A stretch of 64,000 nt of DNA from Alphaproteobacteria bacterium. Its GTDB lineage: Bacteria > Pseudomonadota > Alphaproteobacteria > Elsterales > Elsteraceae. Shown here in pieces: positions 16,162 to 24,865 of this stretch. The stretch's first letter is position 1. Every line of letters begins with the position of its first letter. Where the stretch lies: NCBI GenBank assembly GCA_004292755.1, contig RDXE01000030.1:28115-92114 (forward strand), given 5' to 3'. A program made the position numbers and the translations under genes. The notes beneath the pieces were generated by a model. It searched no databases. It saw only the letters and a program-made list of their open reading frames with translations, and was not told where the DNA came from.

Positions 16162-17394
16162 ATGTCACGCAGCATGTTCACCGGCCTGGCAGCGACTGCA
16201 ATCGCGCTGGCCCTGGGGATGAGCCCCGCCGCGGCTCAGATTTCCGACAACCGCATCAAGATCGGCGTGTTGACCGACATGTCCGGTCCGTTCCGCGATC
16301 TGGCTGGTCCGAATTCCACCGCCGCGACGCGCATGGCGGTGCAGGACTTTGGCAACAAGTTGGGCAATGTGCAGATCGAAGTGGTCCAGGCGGACCACCA
16401 GAACCGCGCCGACGTCGGTGCCACCATTGCGCGTGAATGGTTCGACCGCGATGGCGTCGATGTGATCATCGACGTTGCAAACTCGGCTGTGGCATTGGCG
16501 GTTAGCCAAATCGCACGGGAGCGCAACAAGGTGCTGCTGGCCACGGGTCCTGCGACTGACGCGCTGACCGGTGCGCAGACCTGCTCGCCCAACACCGTCC
16601 ACTATGTCTACGACACCTGGGCACTGGCCAATGGCACAGCCCGCGCGGTGGTGGAGAGCGGTGGCAAGTCGTGGTTCATCATCACGGCCGATTATGCGTT
16701 CGGCCACTCGCTCGAAGCAGCCGCCATGCGCGTTGTGCGCGAGACCGGTGGCGATGTGCGCGGAACCGTGCGCGTGCCGCTCAATACGCCAGACTTCTCC
16801 TCGTTCCTGCTGCAGGCGCAGTCCAGCCGGGCGCAGATCGTCGGTCTCGCCAATGCTGGTGCGGACACCATCAACTCGGTCAAGCAGGCTGCGGAGTTCG
16901 GCCTCGGTCGCCGCGGTCAGAAGTTGGCCTCGCTGCTGGTGTTCCTGTCGGACATTCACTCGCTGGGTCTGCAAACCGCTCAAGGGCTGCAGTTCACCGA
17001 AGCGTTTTACTGGGATCTGAACGACAGCACCCGGGCCTGGTCGCGTCGGTTTGGGGAGCAGGCCTCTCCGCGCGGCACCATGCCCAGCATGGTCCACGCT
17101 GGTAACTACTCGGTCGTCACCCAGTACTTGAACGCGGTGCAGGCAACCGGCACCGATGGTGGTCTGGCCGTCGTCAACAAGATGAAGGAAGCGCCCTACA
17201 ACGATCCGCTGTTTGGCAACGGCCAAATCCGCGCGGATGGTCGGCGCGTCCACGACATGTATCTGTTCGAGGCAAAGGCCCCGAATGAGAGCCGTGGTCC
17301 GTGGGACTATTACAAGCTGGTCCGCACGATCCCAGGTGAGCAGGCGTTCCGTCCGCTGAGCCACCCGGATAACTGCGCCGCCACCCGCGGCTGA
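16162..17394 (+). CDS. ABC transporter periplasmic substrate-binding protein (LivK-like)
   Basis: 410 aa from ATG 16162, with GGGAGGGA 9 bp upstream. Sec signal peptide MSRSMFTGLAATAIALAL, cleaved after PAAA. Mature part starts ISDNRIKIGVLTDMSGPF, the typical Peripla_BP_6 opening, and keeps the two-lobe receptor pattern. It is longer than classic LivK (about 370 aa) and resembles the branch annotated for aliphatic or aromatic acids and amides, so a substrate other than leucine is possible. Sits between the ATPase and permease genes of the same operon. A stem-loop after the gene may let it be made in excess over the permeases. Confidence 0.93.
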   Translation: MSRSMFTGLAATAIALALGMSPAAAQISDNRIKIGVLTDMSGPFRDLAGPNSTAATRMAVQDFGNKLGNVQIEVVQADHQNRADVGATIAREWFDRDGVDVIIDVANSAVALAVSQIARERNKVLLATGPATDALTGAQTCSPNTVHYVYDTWALANGTARAVVESGGKSWFIITADYAFGHSLEAAAMRVVRETGGDVRGTVRVPLNTPDFSSFLLQAQSSRAQIVGLANAGADTINSVKQAAEFGLGRRGQKLASLLVFLSDIHSLGLQTAQGLQFTEAFYWDLNDSTRAWSRRFGEQASPRGTMPSMVHAGNYSVVTQYLNAVQATGTDGGLAVVNKMKEAPYNDPLFGNGQIRADGRRVHDMYLFEAKAPNESRGPWDYYKLVRTIPGEQAFRPLSHPDNCAATRG

Positions 17395-17410
17395 TCCAGC
17401 AACCGATGGG

Positions 17411-17439
17411 GGCTTGGCTGGTGTTGCACCGGCCAAGCC
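17411..17439 (+). terminator. Intra-operon stem-loop after the receptor gene
   Basis: 13-bp stem (GGCTTGGCTGGTG / CACCGGCCAAGCC, one G-T pair) with a TTG loop, 16 bp after the receptor stop. No T-run, so more likely an mRNA-stabilising or partial attenuating hairpin than a full stop. Confidence 0.65.
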
Positions 17440-17485
17440 GACCCTCGACGCTTCATCTGGTTTGTTGTGATGGATTGAGTGCGCC

Positions 17486-18355
17486 ATGTTGGATTTGGAA
17501 GCGGCGTTGACCCAGGGAACGCTTGGCCTGATCAATGGCGCGTTTTACGCGATGTTGAGCCTGGGCTTGGCGGTGATCTTCGGGTTGCTGAACATCGTCA
17601 ACTTCGCCCATGGGGCGCTATACATGCTGGGGGCGTTCGTCGCCTGGGGTCTGTTGACCTTCTTGGGCCTCGGCTACTTCCCGGCCTTGATCCTGGCGCC
17701 GTTGATCGTCGGCGCGATTGGGATCTTGCTGGAACGCACGGTGCTAAAGCCCCTGTATAAGCTCGATCACCTCTATGGGTTGCTGGCGACATTTGGTGTG
17801 GCGCTGATTCTCGAGGGCGTGCTGCGCAATGAATTCGGCGTTTCCGGCATGCCCTATGCCGTCCCGCCCGATCTGCGCGGTGTGGTTGATCTCGGCTATA
17901 TGTTCCTGCCCCGCTATCGCGGCTGGGTGGTGTTGGTCTCGCTGCTGGTCTGCCTTGGCACGTGGTACATGATCGAAAAGACGCGGCTGGGCGCCTACTT
18001 GCGTGCCGCGACGGAGAACCCGGCCTTGGTGCAGGCGTTTGGCATCAATGTTCCGGTGATGATCACACTGACCTATGGGTTCGGGGTGGCGTTGGCGGGC
18101 CTGTCCGGCGTGCTTGCTGCTCCGATCTACTCAGTCAATCCGAACATGGGCTCCAGTCTGATCATCGTGGTGTTCGCCGTCGTCGTCATTGGCGGCATGG
18201 GATCGATCCTTGGATCGATCATCACTGGCTTTGCGTTGGGCTTCATCGAGGGCATGACCAAAGTGGTCTACCCCGAAGCCTCTACTACCGTTGTCTTCAT
18301 CATCATGGCGATCGTGCTGCTGATCAAGCCGGCCGGTCTGTTCGGGAGAGCGTAA
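17486..18355 (+). CDS. livH: Branched-chain amino-acid type ABC permease LivH
   Basis: 289 aa, about eight hydrophobic segments. Conserved LivH features: GLINGAFYAMLSLGLAVIFG at the start, NFAHGALYMLGAF, and the EAA-like loop GMGSILGSIITGFALGFIEG. Lies 91 bp after the receptor gene and 3 bp before livM. Forms the membrane channel with LivM. Confidence 0.95.
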   Translation: MLDLEAALTQGTLGLINGAFYAMLSLGLAVIFGLLNIVNFAHGALYMLGAFVAWGLLTFLGLGYFPALILAPLIVGAIGILLERTVLKPLYKLDHLYGLLATFGVALILEGVLRNEFGVSGMPYAVPPDLRGVVDLGYMFLPRYRGWVVLVSLLVCLGTWYMIEKTRLGAYLRAATENPALVQAFGINVPVMITLTYGFGVALAGLSGVLAAPIYSVNPNMGSSLIIVVFAVVVIGGMGSILGSIITGFALGFIEGMTKVVYPEASTTVVFIIMAIVLLIKPAGLFGRA

Positions 18356-18358
18356 CCC

Positions 18359-19348
18359 ATGGCCGCCCCCATTTCCGCTCCCGCCTCGGCTCAAGCCGGG
18401 CTGCCGCTGCCGACCACTGGCATGCCCCGCCATCAGGTGATTGCCCTGGCGGTCATGGTGCTGTTCTTCGCGCTGGCACCGTTCGCAGGGCTGTATTCCG
18501 TCTTCTTGATGAAAGTGATGTGTTTTGCCCTGTTTGCCTGTGCGTTCAACCTTCTGCTGGGTTATGTCGGCCTGCTGAGTTTCGGCCATGCTGCCTATTT
18601 CGGCTTTTCCTCTTACCTGGCTGCGCACGCAGCCAAGGCGTGGGGGTTCACGCCGGAGTTGGCAATCCTGTTCGCCGTGGCTGGTTCGGCGCTGATTGGG
18701 TTGGCGTTCGGCGCCTTAGCGATCCGGCGGCAGGGTATCTACTTCGCGATGATCACCTTGGCGCTGGCGCAGATGGTGTTCTTCTTCTGCCTGCAGGCAC
18801 CGTTCACGGGCGGTGAGAATGGCATCCAGTCAGTGCCACGCCCGCCCTTGTTTGGTTTCATCCCGATGCAGGGCGACCTGCAGGTTTACTGGCTGGTGTT
18901 CGCCCTGTTCATTGGCGGCTTCCTGCTGGTCTATCGCATTGTCCACAGCCCGTTTGGTCAGGTGCTGAAGGCGATCCGGGAAAATGAGCCGCGCGCCATC
19001 TCGCTGGGCTACCGGGTCGACCACTACAAGTTGATCGCCTTCGTCCTGTCGGCTGCACTGGCCGGTCTGGCCGGGGCTGCCAAGGCGTTTGTGGTGCAGC
19101 TGGCATCGCTTACCGATGTGGCGTGGCAAATGTCTGGCGAAGTGGTGTTGATGACGCTGGTTGGCGGCATGGGCACGATGTTTGGCCCCGTCGTCGGCGC
19201 CTTCACCATCATCACCATGCAAACCTATCTGGCGGAGTTCGGCGCCTGGGTGACGGTGATCCAGGGCGGCATCTTCTTGCTGTGCGTCTTGGCCTTCCGT
19301 CGGGGCATTGTTGGCGAGGTGGCCCGGCTGACCCGCAAGTCGTTCTAA
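18359..19348 (+). CDS. livM: Branched-chain amino-acid type ABC permease LivM
   Basis: 329 aa with about nine membrane segments. Typical LivM blocks: CAFNLLLGYVGLLSFGHAAY, AIRRQGIYFAMITLALAQM and AIRENEPRAISLGYRVDHYK (cytoplasmic coupling loop), then LVGGMGTMFGPVVGAF. Last gene of the liv operon. Its TAA overlaps the TAG of the convergent SIS-domain gene (19345-19348), so no terminator fits between them; transcripts from both sides overlap. Confidence 0.95.
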   Translation: MAAPISAPASAQAGLPLPTTGMPRHQVIALAVMVLFFALAPFAGLYSVFLMKVMCFALFACAFNLLLGYVGLLSFGHAAYFGFSSYLAAHAAKAWGFTPELAILFAVAGSALIGLAFGALAIRRQGIYFAMITLALAQMVFFFCLQAPFTGGENGIQSVPRPPLFGFIPMQGDLQVYWLVFALFIGGFLLVYRIVHSPFGQVLKAIRENEPRAISLGYRVDHYKLIAFVLSAALAGLAGAAKAFVVQLASLTDVAWQMSGEVVLMTLVGGMGTMFGPVVGAFTIITMQTYLAEFGAWVTVIQGGIFLLCVLAFRRGIVGEVARLTRKSF

Positions 19349-20382
19349 ACCGTTTCCGTCACTTTGCTCAGATGGCGCGGGTGATCGGGGTTCCGCCCCA
19401 GCTCCCGCGCTGCTGCTTCGATGGCTTGATACGCCGGCAGCAGCATCGCGATCGGGGCAAGCGCGCTGTGATCGGTTGAGACGGTTGGCAGCGCGATCCC
19501 CCCGCCAGACCCCCCGCCAGTCCCGCCGCCAGTCCCGTCGCCCGCCACAAACACCGGCTCACCTGCTGCGCTCAAACTCGCCACCAGGGCGTCGGTGCCT
19601 GGGGCGCTGGGGTCGGCTTGACGCAGCACGAGCACCGGCGTCTGACCCGTGATCGCGCCGCGCGGTCCGTGGCGCAACTCCGCTGAGGAATAGCCCGCAG
19701 AGGGCAGCCCCAGACACTCCGCCAGCTTCAAGGCCAACTCGCGCGCTGGACCAAGGGCTGGGCCGCGTCCGGCAATGAAGGCGCCGCGTGCGCTGATCAG
19801 GCTGGTGCGCCACGCTGACCAGTCCTGACCGAGGGCGCGCTCCAACTGCTCCGGCAAAGCGGGCAGGGCGCGCGCGAGCGCTGTGTCACCCAGGCGAGCC
19901 ATCAAGGCCGCCCCAGCCACCATGGCCGCGACCACGCTCTTGGTGGCGGCGACGGAGCGTTCAGGCCCAGCCAGCAGCGGCACGACATGAGTGACAGCGG
20001 CTGCCAACGGCGAGTCCGCCACATTGACCAATGCGACGGTCATCGCCCCAGCCGTGCGTGCCGCCTCGGCGCATTGAACCAGGTCAGGGCTCTGGCCCGA
20101 TTGGCTGATCGCCACGAACAGCGATCCGGCTGGGGCAGGCGAGCGCCCATAGAGCGTGGTGATGGAGGGAACGGCGATGGTCGCCGGGCGGCCCCATGCC
20201 ACCTCCCACAGGTGCCGCAGGTAGCTGGCCGCATGGCCCGAACTGCCACGGCCACACAGCACCAGCAAGGGCGGGTCCAGCGCCTGGATCGCACCCACAA
20301 CGTCTGCCAGCGCTGGGTTGGTCAGTCCCCGTGCTGCGACGGCTGGCGCTTCAGCAATCTCAGCCGCCATCAGGCTGGTCAT
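19345..20382 (-). CDS. SIS-domain sugar isomerase/deaminase (AgaS or GlmS-isomerase type)
   Basis: 345 aa with two SIS domains. First: LLVLCGRGSSGHAASYLRHL and FVAISQSGQSPDLVQCAEAA (phosphosugar-binding serines). Second: ISARGAFIAGRGPALGPARE and SAELRHGPRGAIT, with the E-x-x-HGP motif of glucosamine-6-P isomerases and deaminases. There is no glutaminase domain. Family members convert GlcN-6-P to Fru-6-P with release of ammonia, or act on related amino sugars. It overlaps murQ by 4 bp (ATGA), which fits use of GlcNAc-6-P from MurNAc-6-P after deacetylation. A glycine-rich repeat (GGGTGGGSGGG) interrupts the C-terminal domain near residue 290. Confidence 0.88.
   Translation of the reverse strand: MTSLMAAEIAEAPAVAARGLTNPALADVVGAIQALDPPLLVLCGRGSSGHAASYLRHLWEVAWGRPATIAVPSITTLYGRSPAPAGSLFVAISQSGQSPDLVQCAEAARTAGAMTVALVNVADSPLAAAVTHVVPLLAGPERSVAATKSVVAAMVAGAALMARLGDTALARALPALPEQLERALGQDWSAWRTSLISARGAFIAGRGPALGPARELALKLAECLGLPSAGYSSAELRHGPRGAITGQTPVLVLRQADPSAPGTDALVASLSAAGEPVFVAGDGTGGGTGGGSGGGIALPTVSTDHSALAPIAMLLPAYQAIEAAARELGRNPDHPRHLSKVTETV
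19496..19548 (-). repeat. Short G-rich tandem repeat inside the SIS gene
   Basis: Imperfect repeats of a 12-bp unit encoding GGGT/GGGS. The minus (coding) strand has at least four runs of three or more G within 50 bp, so it could form a G-quadruplex in DNA or mRNA. It codes for a flexible glycine linker and is a likely slippage site. Confidence 0.6.
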
Positions 20383-21290
20383 CGAGGGGGTGCTCCCCCC
20401 ACCTCAGCCAGGGCAGCGCGCAGGTTCCCGCCGTGCTGGTCCAACATCGCGGCCGCACCGGTCGCCGACAGTCCAGAGGCGATCAGGATGGCGTGCTTCA
20501 CATCGCCCCCCGCTGCTGTCAAAGCCTCCTCTGCCTCAGACAAGGGGCAGCCGACGATCTGGTGGACCATCCGCGCTGCGCGGCGCAGCAGCTTGGCGTT
20601 GGTCGCCTGCATCTGCACCATCAACCCGCGATACACTCGGCCAAGACCAACCATGATCGCAGTCGACAGCATGGTCAGCACGCTCTTCTGTGCCGTGCCC
20701 GCCTTCATGCGGGTGGACCCTGCGATCACCTCCGCACCCGTGGCGATCAACACGGGATAGCGTGCAGCCGCCAGCAGGGCGGCGGCGGGATTGTTGGCGA
20801 TGCCGATGGTCACGGCGCCACGGGCGGTCGCGGCCTCAATGGCAGCCACGGTGAACGGAGTGCTGCCACTGGCTGCCAACCCGATCACTACGTCCGAGGG
20901 GCCGATGGCATGCTCCTCCATCGCGGCGAGGCCTGCGGCTGCGCTGTCCTCCGCCCCTTCGACGCTGTGGGTCAGTGCGCCCAGCCCGCCGGCCATCACG
21001 AACACCAGTCGCTCGCGCGGCCAGTTGAAGGTGGGTGGCAACTCCGCCCCATCCAGCACGCCCAGCCGCCCGGAGGTCCCCGCCCCCACATAGACCAGCC
21101 GCCCGGAGGTGCCCAGCACCTGCACCGCAGCGTTGGTTGCGGCCACCAGCTGCGGCAAGGCGGCGCGCACGGCCGCCATCGCAGTCAGCTGGCCTTCATA
21201 GAGGGTGTCGAGCAGGTCTGCCGTCGGCCAGCCATCAACCTCCTGGTAGCGCTGGGCCATGTGTTCGGTGGCAGGTATCAGCATCGTCAT
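20379..21290 (-). CDS. murQ: N-acetylmuramic acid 6-phosphate etherase MurQ
   Basis: 303 aa from ATG 21290 (an earlier in-frame start at 21368 lies inside the upstream gene). Standard MurQ length and motifs: AGTSGRLGVLDGAELPPTF with the acid/base glutamate, SVEGAEDSAAAG, IGLAASGSTPF and AGSTRMKAGTAQKSVL. It splits the lactyl ether of MurNAc-6-P to GlcNAc-6-P and D-lactate in cytoplasmic murein recycling. ATGA overlap with the SIS gene downstream and start placed 5 bp after the GGT stop: three genes in one operon. No anhydro-MurNAc kinase (AnmK) or MurK is visible in this window. Confidence 0.95.
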   Translation of the reverse strand: MTMLIPATEHMAQRYQEVDGWPTADLLDTLYEGQLTAMAAVRAALPQLVAATNAAVQVLGTSGRLVYVGAGTSGRLGVLDGAELPPTFNWPRERLVFVMAGGLGALTHSVEGAEDSAAAGLAAMEEHAIGPSDVVIGLAASGSTPFTVAAIEAATARGAVTIGIANNPAAALLAAARYPVLIATGAEVIAGSTRMKAGTAQKSVLTMLSTAIMVGLGRVYRGLMVQMQATNAKLLRRAARMVHQIVGCPLSEAEEALTAAGGDVKHAILIASGLSATGAAAMLDQHGGNLRAALAEVGGAPPR

Positions 21291-21294
21291 GGCC

Positions 21295-22827
21295 TCAGCC
21301 CCCCTCAGCCATACCTGCCATCGGGTAGGTGATGTCGGCCAGGGCAGAGTTGATCCCTGCTGGATCACGCGCGACCGCCCCAGGGGCCGCGAATGGCCGT
21401 GGGAACACGGTGCGTGGCACCTCGACCGTACGAAACCGCTGGGCGAGGCTGTGCTTCAAGGCCTCGGGCAGCTCGGGGTCCAGGCGCACGGTGCCGCCGC
21501 CGGTGGCATCCAGCCGCGGGTGGTGCATCGCTTGCTCCAGGTTTAAGCCCCCTTGCAGCCACAGGGCAATCACCTGCGCCACTGCGGGCACAATCTGGCT
21601 GCCACCGCTGGCCCCGACGGCGAGAATTGGGCGTCCAGCACGGGTGACGATGGTGGGGCACATGTTGGTGAGGGCGCGCGCACCAGGGCTGAGGCTATTG
21701 AGGCGGCCTGGGCGTGGATCAAACCAGGACAAGCCATTGTTCATCATCAACCCGGTGCTGGGGCTCACCACGCGCGCACCAAAGCGGTTGAGCAGCGTGA
21801 AGGTCAACGACACCATCATGCCCGTCGCATCGACGACCGAGATGTGGGTGGTTGACCCCTCCCGCGGGCCAGCAAGTCGGCGTTGATGGCGGGAGAAGGC
21901 GCGATCCAGCCCATCGGCCAGGGCGTCAAGGATCGCTGACGGCTCGCTGCTGCCCGGCAGGCGCGCATCGACCAGCGCCATCGCGTCCAGCAACCGCCCG
22001 CCACCCGAAACATCGGGCACGACGTGGAGCACGGCCCCGCCATGGGTCTGGCTTGTGGCTTCGACGATCCGCGGGCGATAGGTGGCAAGATCGTCCAGCG
22101 ACAGGCAACTGCCGCCTGCCCGCGCATCGGCGATCCAATCTGCCGCCAAACGGCCCTCGTAGAAATCAGCCGGACCATCCTCCGCAAGGCGCCGCAGAGT
22201 GCGGGCCAGAGTGGGCAGCGGCAGGCGACGCCCCGGCTCTGGCGGGGCACCCCCCGGCAGCAGCCAGGCAGCGGCGGCTGTATCGCGGGCAAGGTCCGGC
22301 ATCGCCATCGCAATCGCCAAGGTGGCGTGCCAGTCGACCGCCATGCCGCCATCGGCCAGCGCGATCGCAGGGGCGACCAGTTCCGGCCAGGCAAGCCGCC
22401 CCCAGCGCTCATGGGCCGCAGCCAGGCCCGCCACCGCACCCGGCACCGCGACGGCCTGCCAGCCAACCACCAGCCGATTGCCGGTCACGCCAGGGAAGCC
22501 AAGAAAGGTCGGCGGCACAGAGGGATCGATGGGATAGTCGTCCGGGGTTAAGGCCAGTGGGGCGACACCGGAGAACTCAACAGCAGTCACTCCCGGCAGT
22601 TGCGGACCCGCGACCAGCAGATAGCCAGAGGCGGTCAGGCCGCTCATCCAGGGCTCGACACACTGCAGCGCCAGGGCTGTGGCAATTGCTGCGTCGACGG
22701 CGTTCCCACCAGCCGACAGGCAACTGACCCCAGCGCGCGCTGCGAGGACATGCTGGGCTGCGACCACGCCGCGGCGACTGACCAGCGCCGGTTTGGTGAT
22801 CGTCCATTGCTCGCTCGCCGCCGTCAT
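21295..22827 (-). CDS. ggt: Gamma-glutamyltransferase family protein
   Basis: 510 aa from ATG 22827; the frame extends further upstream (22881, 23022) without homology. Conserved GGT parts: GVVAAQHVLAARAGVSCLSAGGNAVDAA split over the N terminus, and the autoprocessing site EGSTTHISVVD with nucleophile threonine about T326. The C-terminal subunit has STGLMMNNGLSWFDPRPG and MCPTIV. No signal peptide is seen, unlike E. coli periplasmic GGT, so it may act in the cytoplasm or the true start may differ. It is the first gene of the ggt-murQ-SIS operon. Substrate could be glutathione or gamma-glutamyl peptides. Confidence 0.9.
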   Translation of the reverse strand: MTAASEQWTITKPALVSRRGVVAAQHVLAARAGVSCLSAGGNAVDAAIATALALQCVEPWMSGLTASGYLLVAGPQLPGVTAVEFSGVAPLALTPDDYPIDPSVPPTFLGFPGVTGNRLVVGWQAVAVPGAVAGLAAAHERWGRLAWPELVAPAIALADGGMAVDWHATLAIAMAMPDLARDTAAAAWLLPGGAPPEPGRRLPLPTLARTLRRLAEDGPADFYEGRLAADWIADARAGGSCLSLDDLATYRPRIVEATSQTHGGAVLHVVPDVSGGGRLLDAMALVDARLPGSSEPSAILDALADGLDRAFSRHQRRLAGPREGSTTHISVVDATGMMVSLTFTLLNRFGARVVSPSTGLMMNNGLSWFDPRPGRLNSLSPGARALTNMCPTIVTRAGRPILAVGASGGSQIVPAVAQVIALWLQGGLNLEQAMHHPRLDATGGGTVRLDPELPEALKHSLAQRFRTVEVPRTVFPRPFAAPGAVARDPAGINSALADITYPMAGMAEGG

Positions 22828-23051
22828 TGAGTGTGAGACCCCACCATCGCCTCCATGCGCTGTCCCTCCCACGCGCAGCATTCCACCATGACCGGCGGCA
22901 CACCACCAGCGACTGTGCTGCAACTCCTGGCGTCTGGCGCGCATTGACAGATGTTGCGGGTGCCCACAATCGTTTTGGCGCGCGGATTTTTCGACCAGCA
23001 GGCGAGGGCTGGGCCACGGCATCGGGCCAGCGCAAAGGGGGAGGACAGGGT

Positions 23052-23948
23052 ATGTCGCCAGGCGGCAATCTCAATGCGGGCTACCATCGTCCAGGCGTGC
23101 TGCGCGTGTTCGAGCCGTCGCCAGGCGTGCCGCGGGTGCCGCTGGTGTTTGACAGTCCGCACAGCGGCACGGAGCGCCCGCCGGAGTTTGAGCCTGCCGC
23201 CCCGTGGGCAACGGTGTTGATGGCCAGCGACACCCATGTTGACCAGTTGTTTCGCGCGGCACCAAGCGTGGGCGCACCGCTGCTGGCGGCGCTGTTTCCG
23301 CGCAGCTTTCTGGACCTCAACCGCTCCTTGATGGACATGGACCCTGAGTTGCTGGCAGAGCCCTGGCCCCATCCGCTGCGCAACAGTGCGGCCACACGCC
23401 GCGGCATGGGGCTGATGTGGCGGTATGCCTGGGGCGATACTGCAATGTACGCCCGCCCCCTTGGGGTGGCTGAGGCAGAAGCGCGCATCGAGCGCTACTA
23501 CCAGCCCTATCACGAACTACTCGGCCAGCTAATCGACCAATGTCAGCAGCAGTTTGGTGCGGTTTGGCACGTCAACTGCCATTCCATGCCAGCTGTTGGC
23601 CATGCCCTATCCCCCGATCCGCCGGGCACGGTGCGACCGGATTTCGTGCTGGGCGACTTGGACGGTGTTAGCTGCGAGCCAGGGTTCGTTGCGTTAGTTG
23701 AGCGAACTCTCCAGGGGTTTGGCTACTCTGTATCCAGGAACGTTCCCTTCAAAGGCGCGGAGCTGACATCGAAATTCTCGGATGTCTCCAAAAGCCGCAA
23801 CAGTTTGCAAATTGAAATCAATCGTCGGCTCTATATGAATGAAGACACACGGCAGACCACTGATGGCTTTGTCGGGCTGCAACGACATCTGAGCGAGCTT
23901 GTCGAAAGAATGGCAGCTTACGCGAGCGAGCGCTCCATGCCGCGCTAG
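23052..23948 (+). CDS. N-formylglutamate amidohydrolase family protein
   Basis: 298 aa from ATG 23052 with GGAGGACA upstream. Matches the FGase family: LVFDSPHSGTERP at the N terminus, SDTHVDQLF, FLDLNR, VWHVNCHSMP with metal-binding histidine, and the tail LQIEINRRLYMNE. Such enzymes remove formate from N-formylglutamate, the last step of one histidine degradation route, but no hut genes are nearby. It is transcribed divergently from the ggt operon over a 224-bp gap. Bases ~23640-23940 are distinctly more AT-rich than the first two thirds, with different codon choice, though the frame and conserved motifs continue unbroken. Confidence 0.88.
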   Translation: MSPGGNLNAGYHRPGVLRVFEPSPGVPRVPLVFDSPHSGTERPPEFEPAAPWATVLMASDTHVDQLFRAAPSVGAPLLAALFPRSFLDLNRSLMDMDPELLAEPWPHPLRNSAATRRGMGLMWRYAWGDTAMYARPLGVAEAEARIERYYQPYHELLGQLIDQCQQQFGAVWHVNCHSMPAVGHALSPDPPGTVRPDFVLGDLDGVSCEPGFVALVERTLQGFGYSVSRNVPFKGAELTSKFSDVSKSRNSLQIEINRRLYMNEDTRQTTDGFVGLQRHLSELVERMAAYASERSMPR

Positions 23949-24031
23949 TTCTTTGAGCTTAAACTACAATCTGACACGTTGACCTCGTCGGCGGGCTGCG
24001 GTTTTGTGGTTCGCGTCGAGGAGGTGAGCCT

Positions 24032-24826
24032 GTGAGCAATCCGCTGCGCTGTGTCGATTTGGTCGCATTGGTCGACTTGGAGCGGGCTGTTGGCAACCCA
24101 GGCGTTGCCGAACATTACGAAGCCGCGATGCAGCAGTGTGCGCGCTCCGGTGGTGTGTGCCAGTCGCCATTCCGGTGTCGGCCTGAGCAGCCCTTGTGCA
24201 CGACTCCTGCCACGGTGACGGCGCTGCCGGAGCGTCCGCGCTCCTGGCGCACCCAGTTCGGGGCGGCCGAAGTGGTGCCCCTTGCCACCCGTCGCGATGT
24301 GCTGGTGTGGACCGACAGCACCACGCGGATGGTGGAGCGCACTGGCCTGCCGCTCGACGACCTTGTCACGGCCCAGGACCGGTTGGGGGCCTTCTGGCGT
24401 CAGTGGCTCGCCCTGCCGGGGGAGGGTGCGCGCCGCGTCACCGATCTTGATTGGGTGCAGGTTGCCGACATCGACATGCTGGGCCGATTCCACGTGGTCG
24501 ATGTCTCGCCGCGCCAGCCCAAGCGCTTTCGCATTCTGGCCTGGGGGGTGCGCATCACTATGGGCACTGGCCGCCCGCTATCGGGCACCCGCTTTGGTGA
24601 TTTCCCCTCGCCAGCCCTGGTTGACAGTGCGCTTTATGACATTGAGCGCGCCAAGCGCGGCCTGATCGGCTATGCCCGCATGCGTGGCACTGCCCCCGAC
24701 GGCTCCTCCTACCGCTACCGCCGTCTCGTCCTGCCAGCCCGCACCGGGTTACGCCGCACCACCGACCGTGTGGTGATCGCCGTGGAGTTCGAATCCACCC
24801 AAGGCCCGATCCGGGCGATTGGTTGA
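24032..24826 (+). CDS. PAS_5-type (DUF1457) domain protein
   Basis: 264 aa, GTG start with GAGG 8 bp upstream. Residues ~105-255 resemble the alphaproteobacterial PAS_5 family: LGAFWRQWLALPGEG, RRVTDLDWVQVADIDMLGRF, FRILAWGVRI and YRRLVLPART. The N-terminal ~95 residues contain four cysteines (CARSGGVCQSPFRCRPEQPLC) in a C-x6-C-x5-C-x6-C spacing that could bind metal. No output domain. PAS_5 proteins are usually small sensors of unknown ligand. No operon partner. Confidence 0.72.
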   Translation: MSNPLRCVDLVALVDLERAVGNPGVAEHYEAAMQQCARSGGVCQSPFRCRPEQPLCTTPATVTALPERPRSWRTQFGAAEVVPLATRRDVLVWTDSTTRMVERTGLPLDDLVTAQDRLGAFWRQWLALPGEGARRVTDLDWVQVADIDMLGRFHVVDVSPRQPKRFRILAWGVRITMGTGRPLSGTRFGDFPSPALVDSALYDIERAKRGLIGYARMRGTAPDGSSYRYRRLVLPARTGLRRTTDRVVIAVEFESTQGPIRAIG

Positions 24827-24865
24827 GGGGCGACTAGACGCCGTGCCTGTCCTGCTGCGTCTCCC

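Noticed and set aside
16165..17535. 456-codon minus-strand frame opposite the Liv receptor
   Set aside because: Antisense shadow of a gene with clear signal peptide and receptor motifs.
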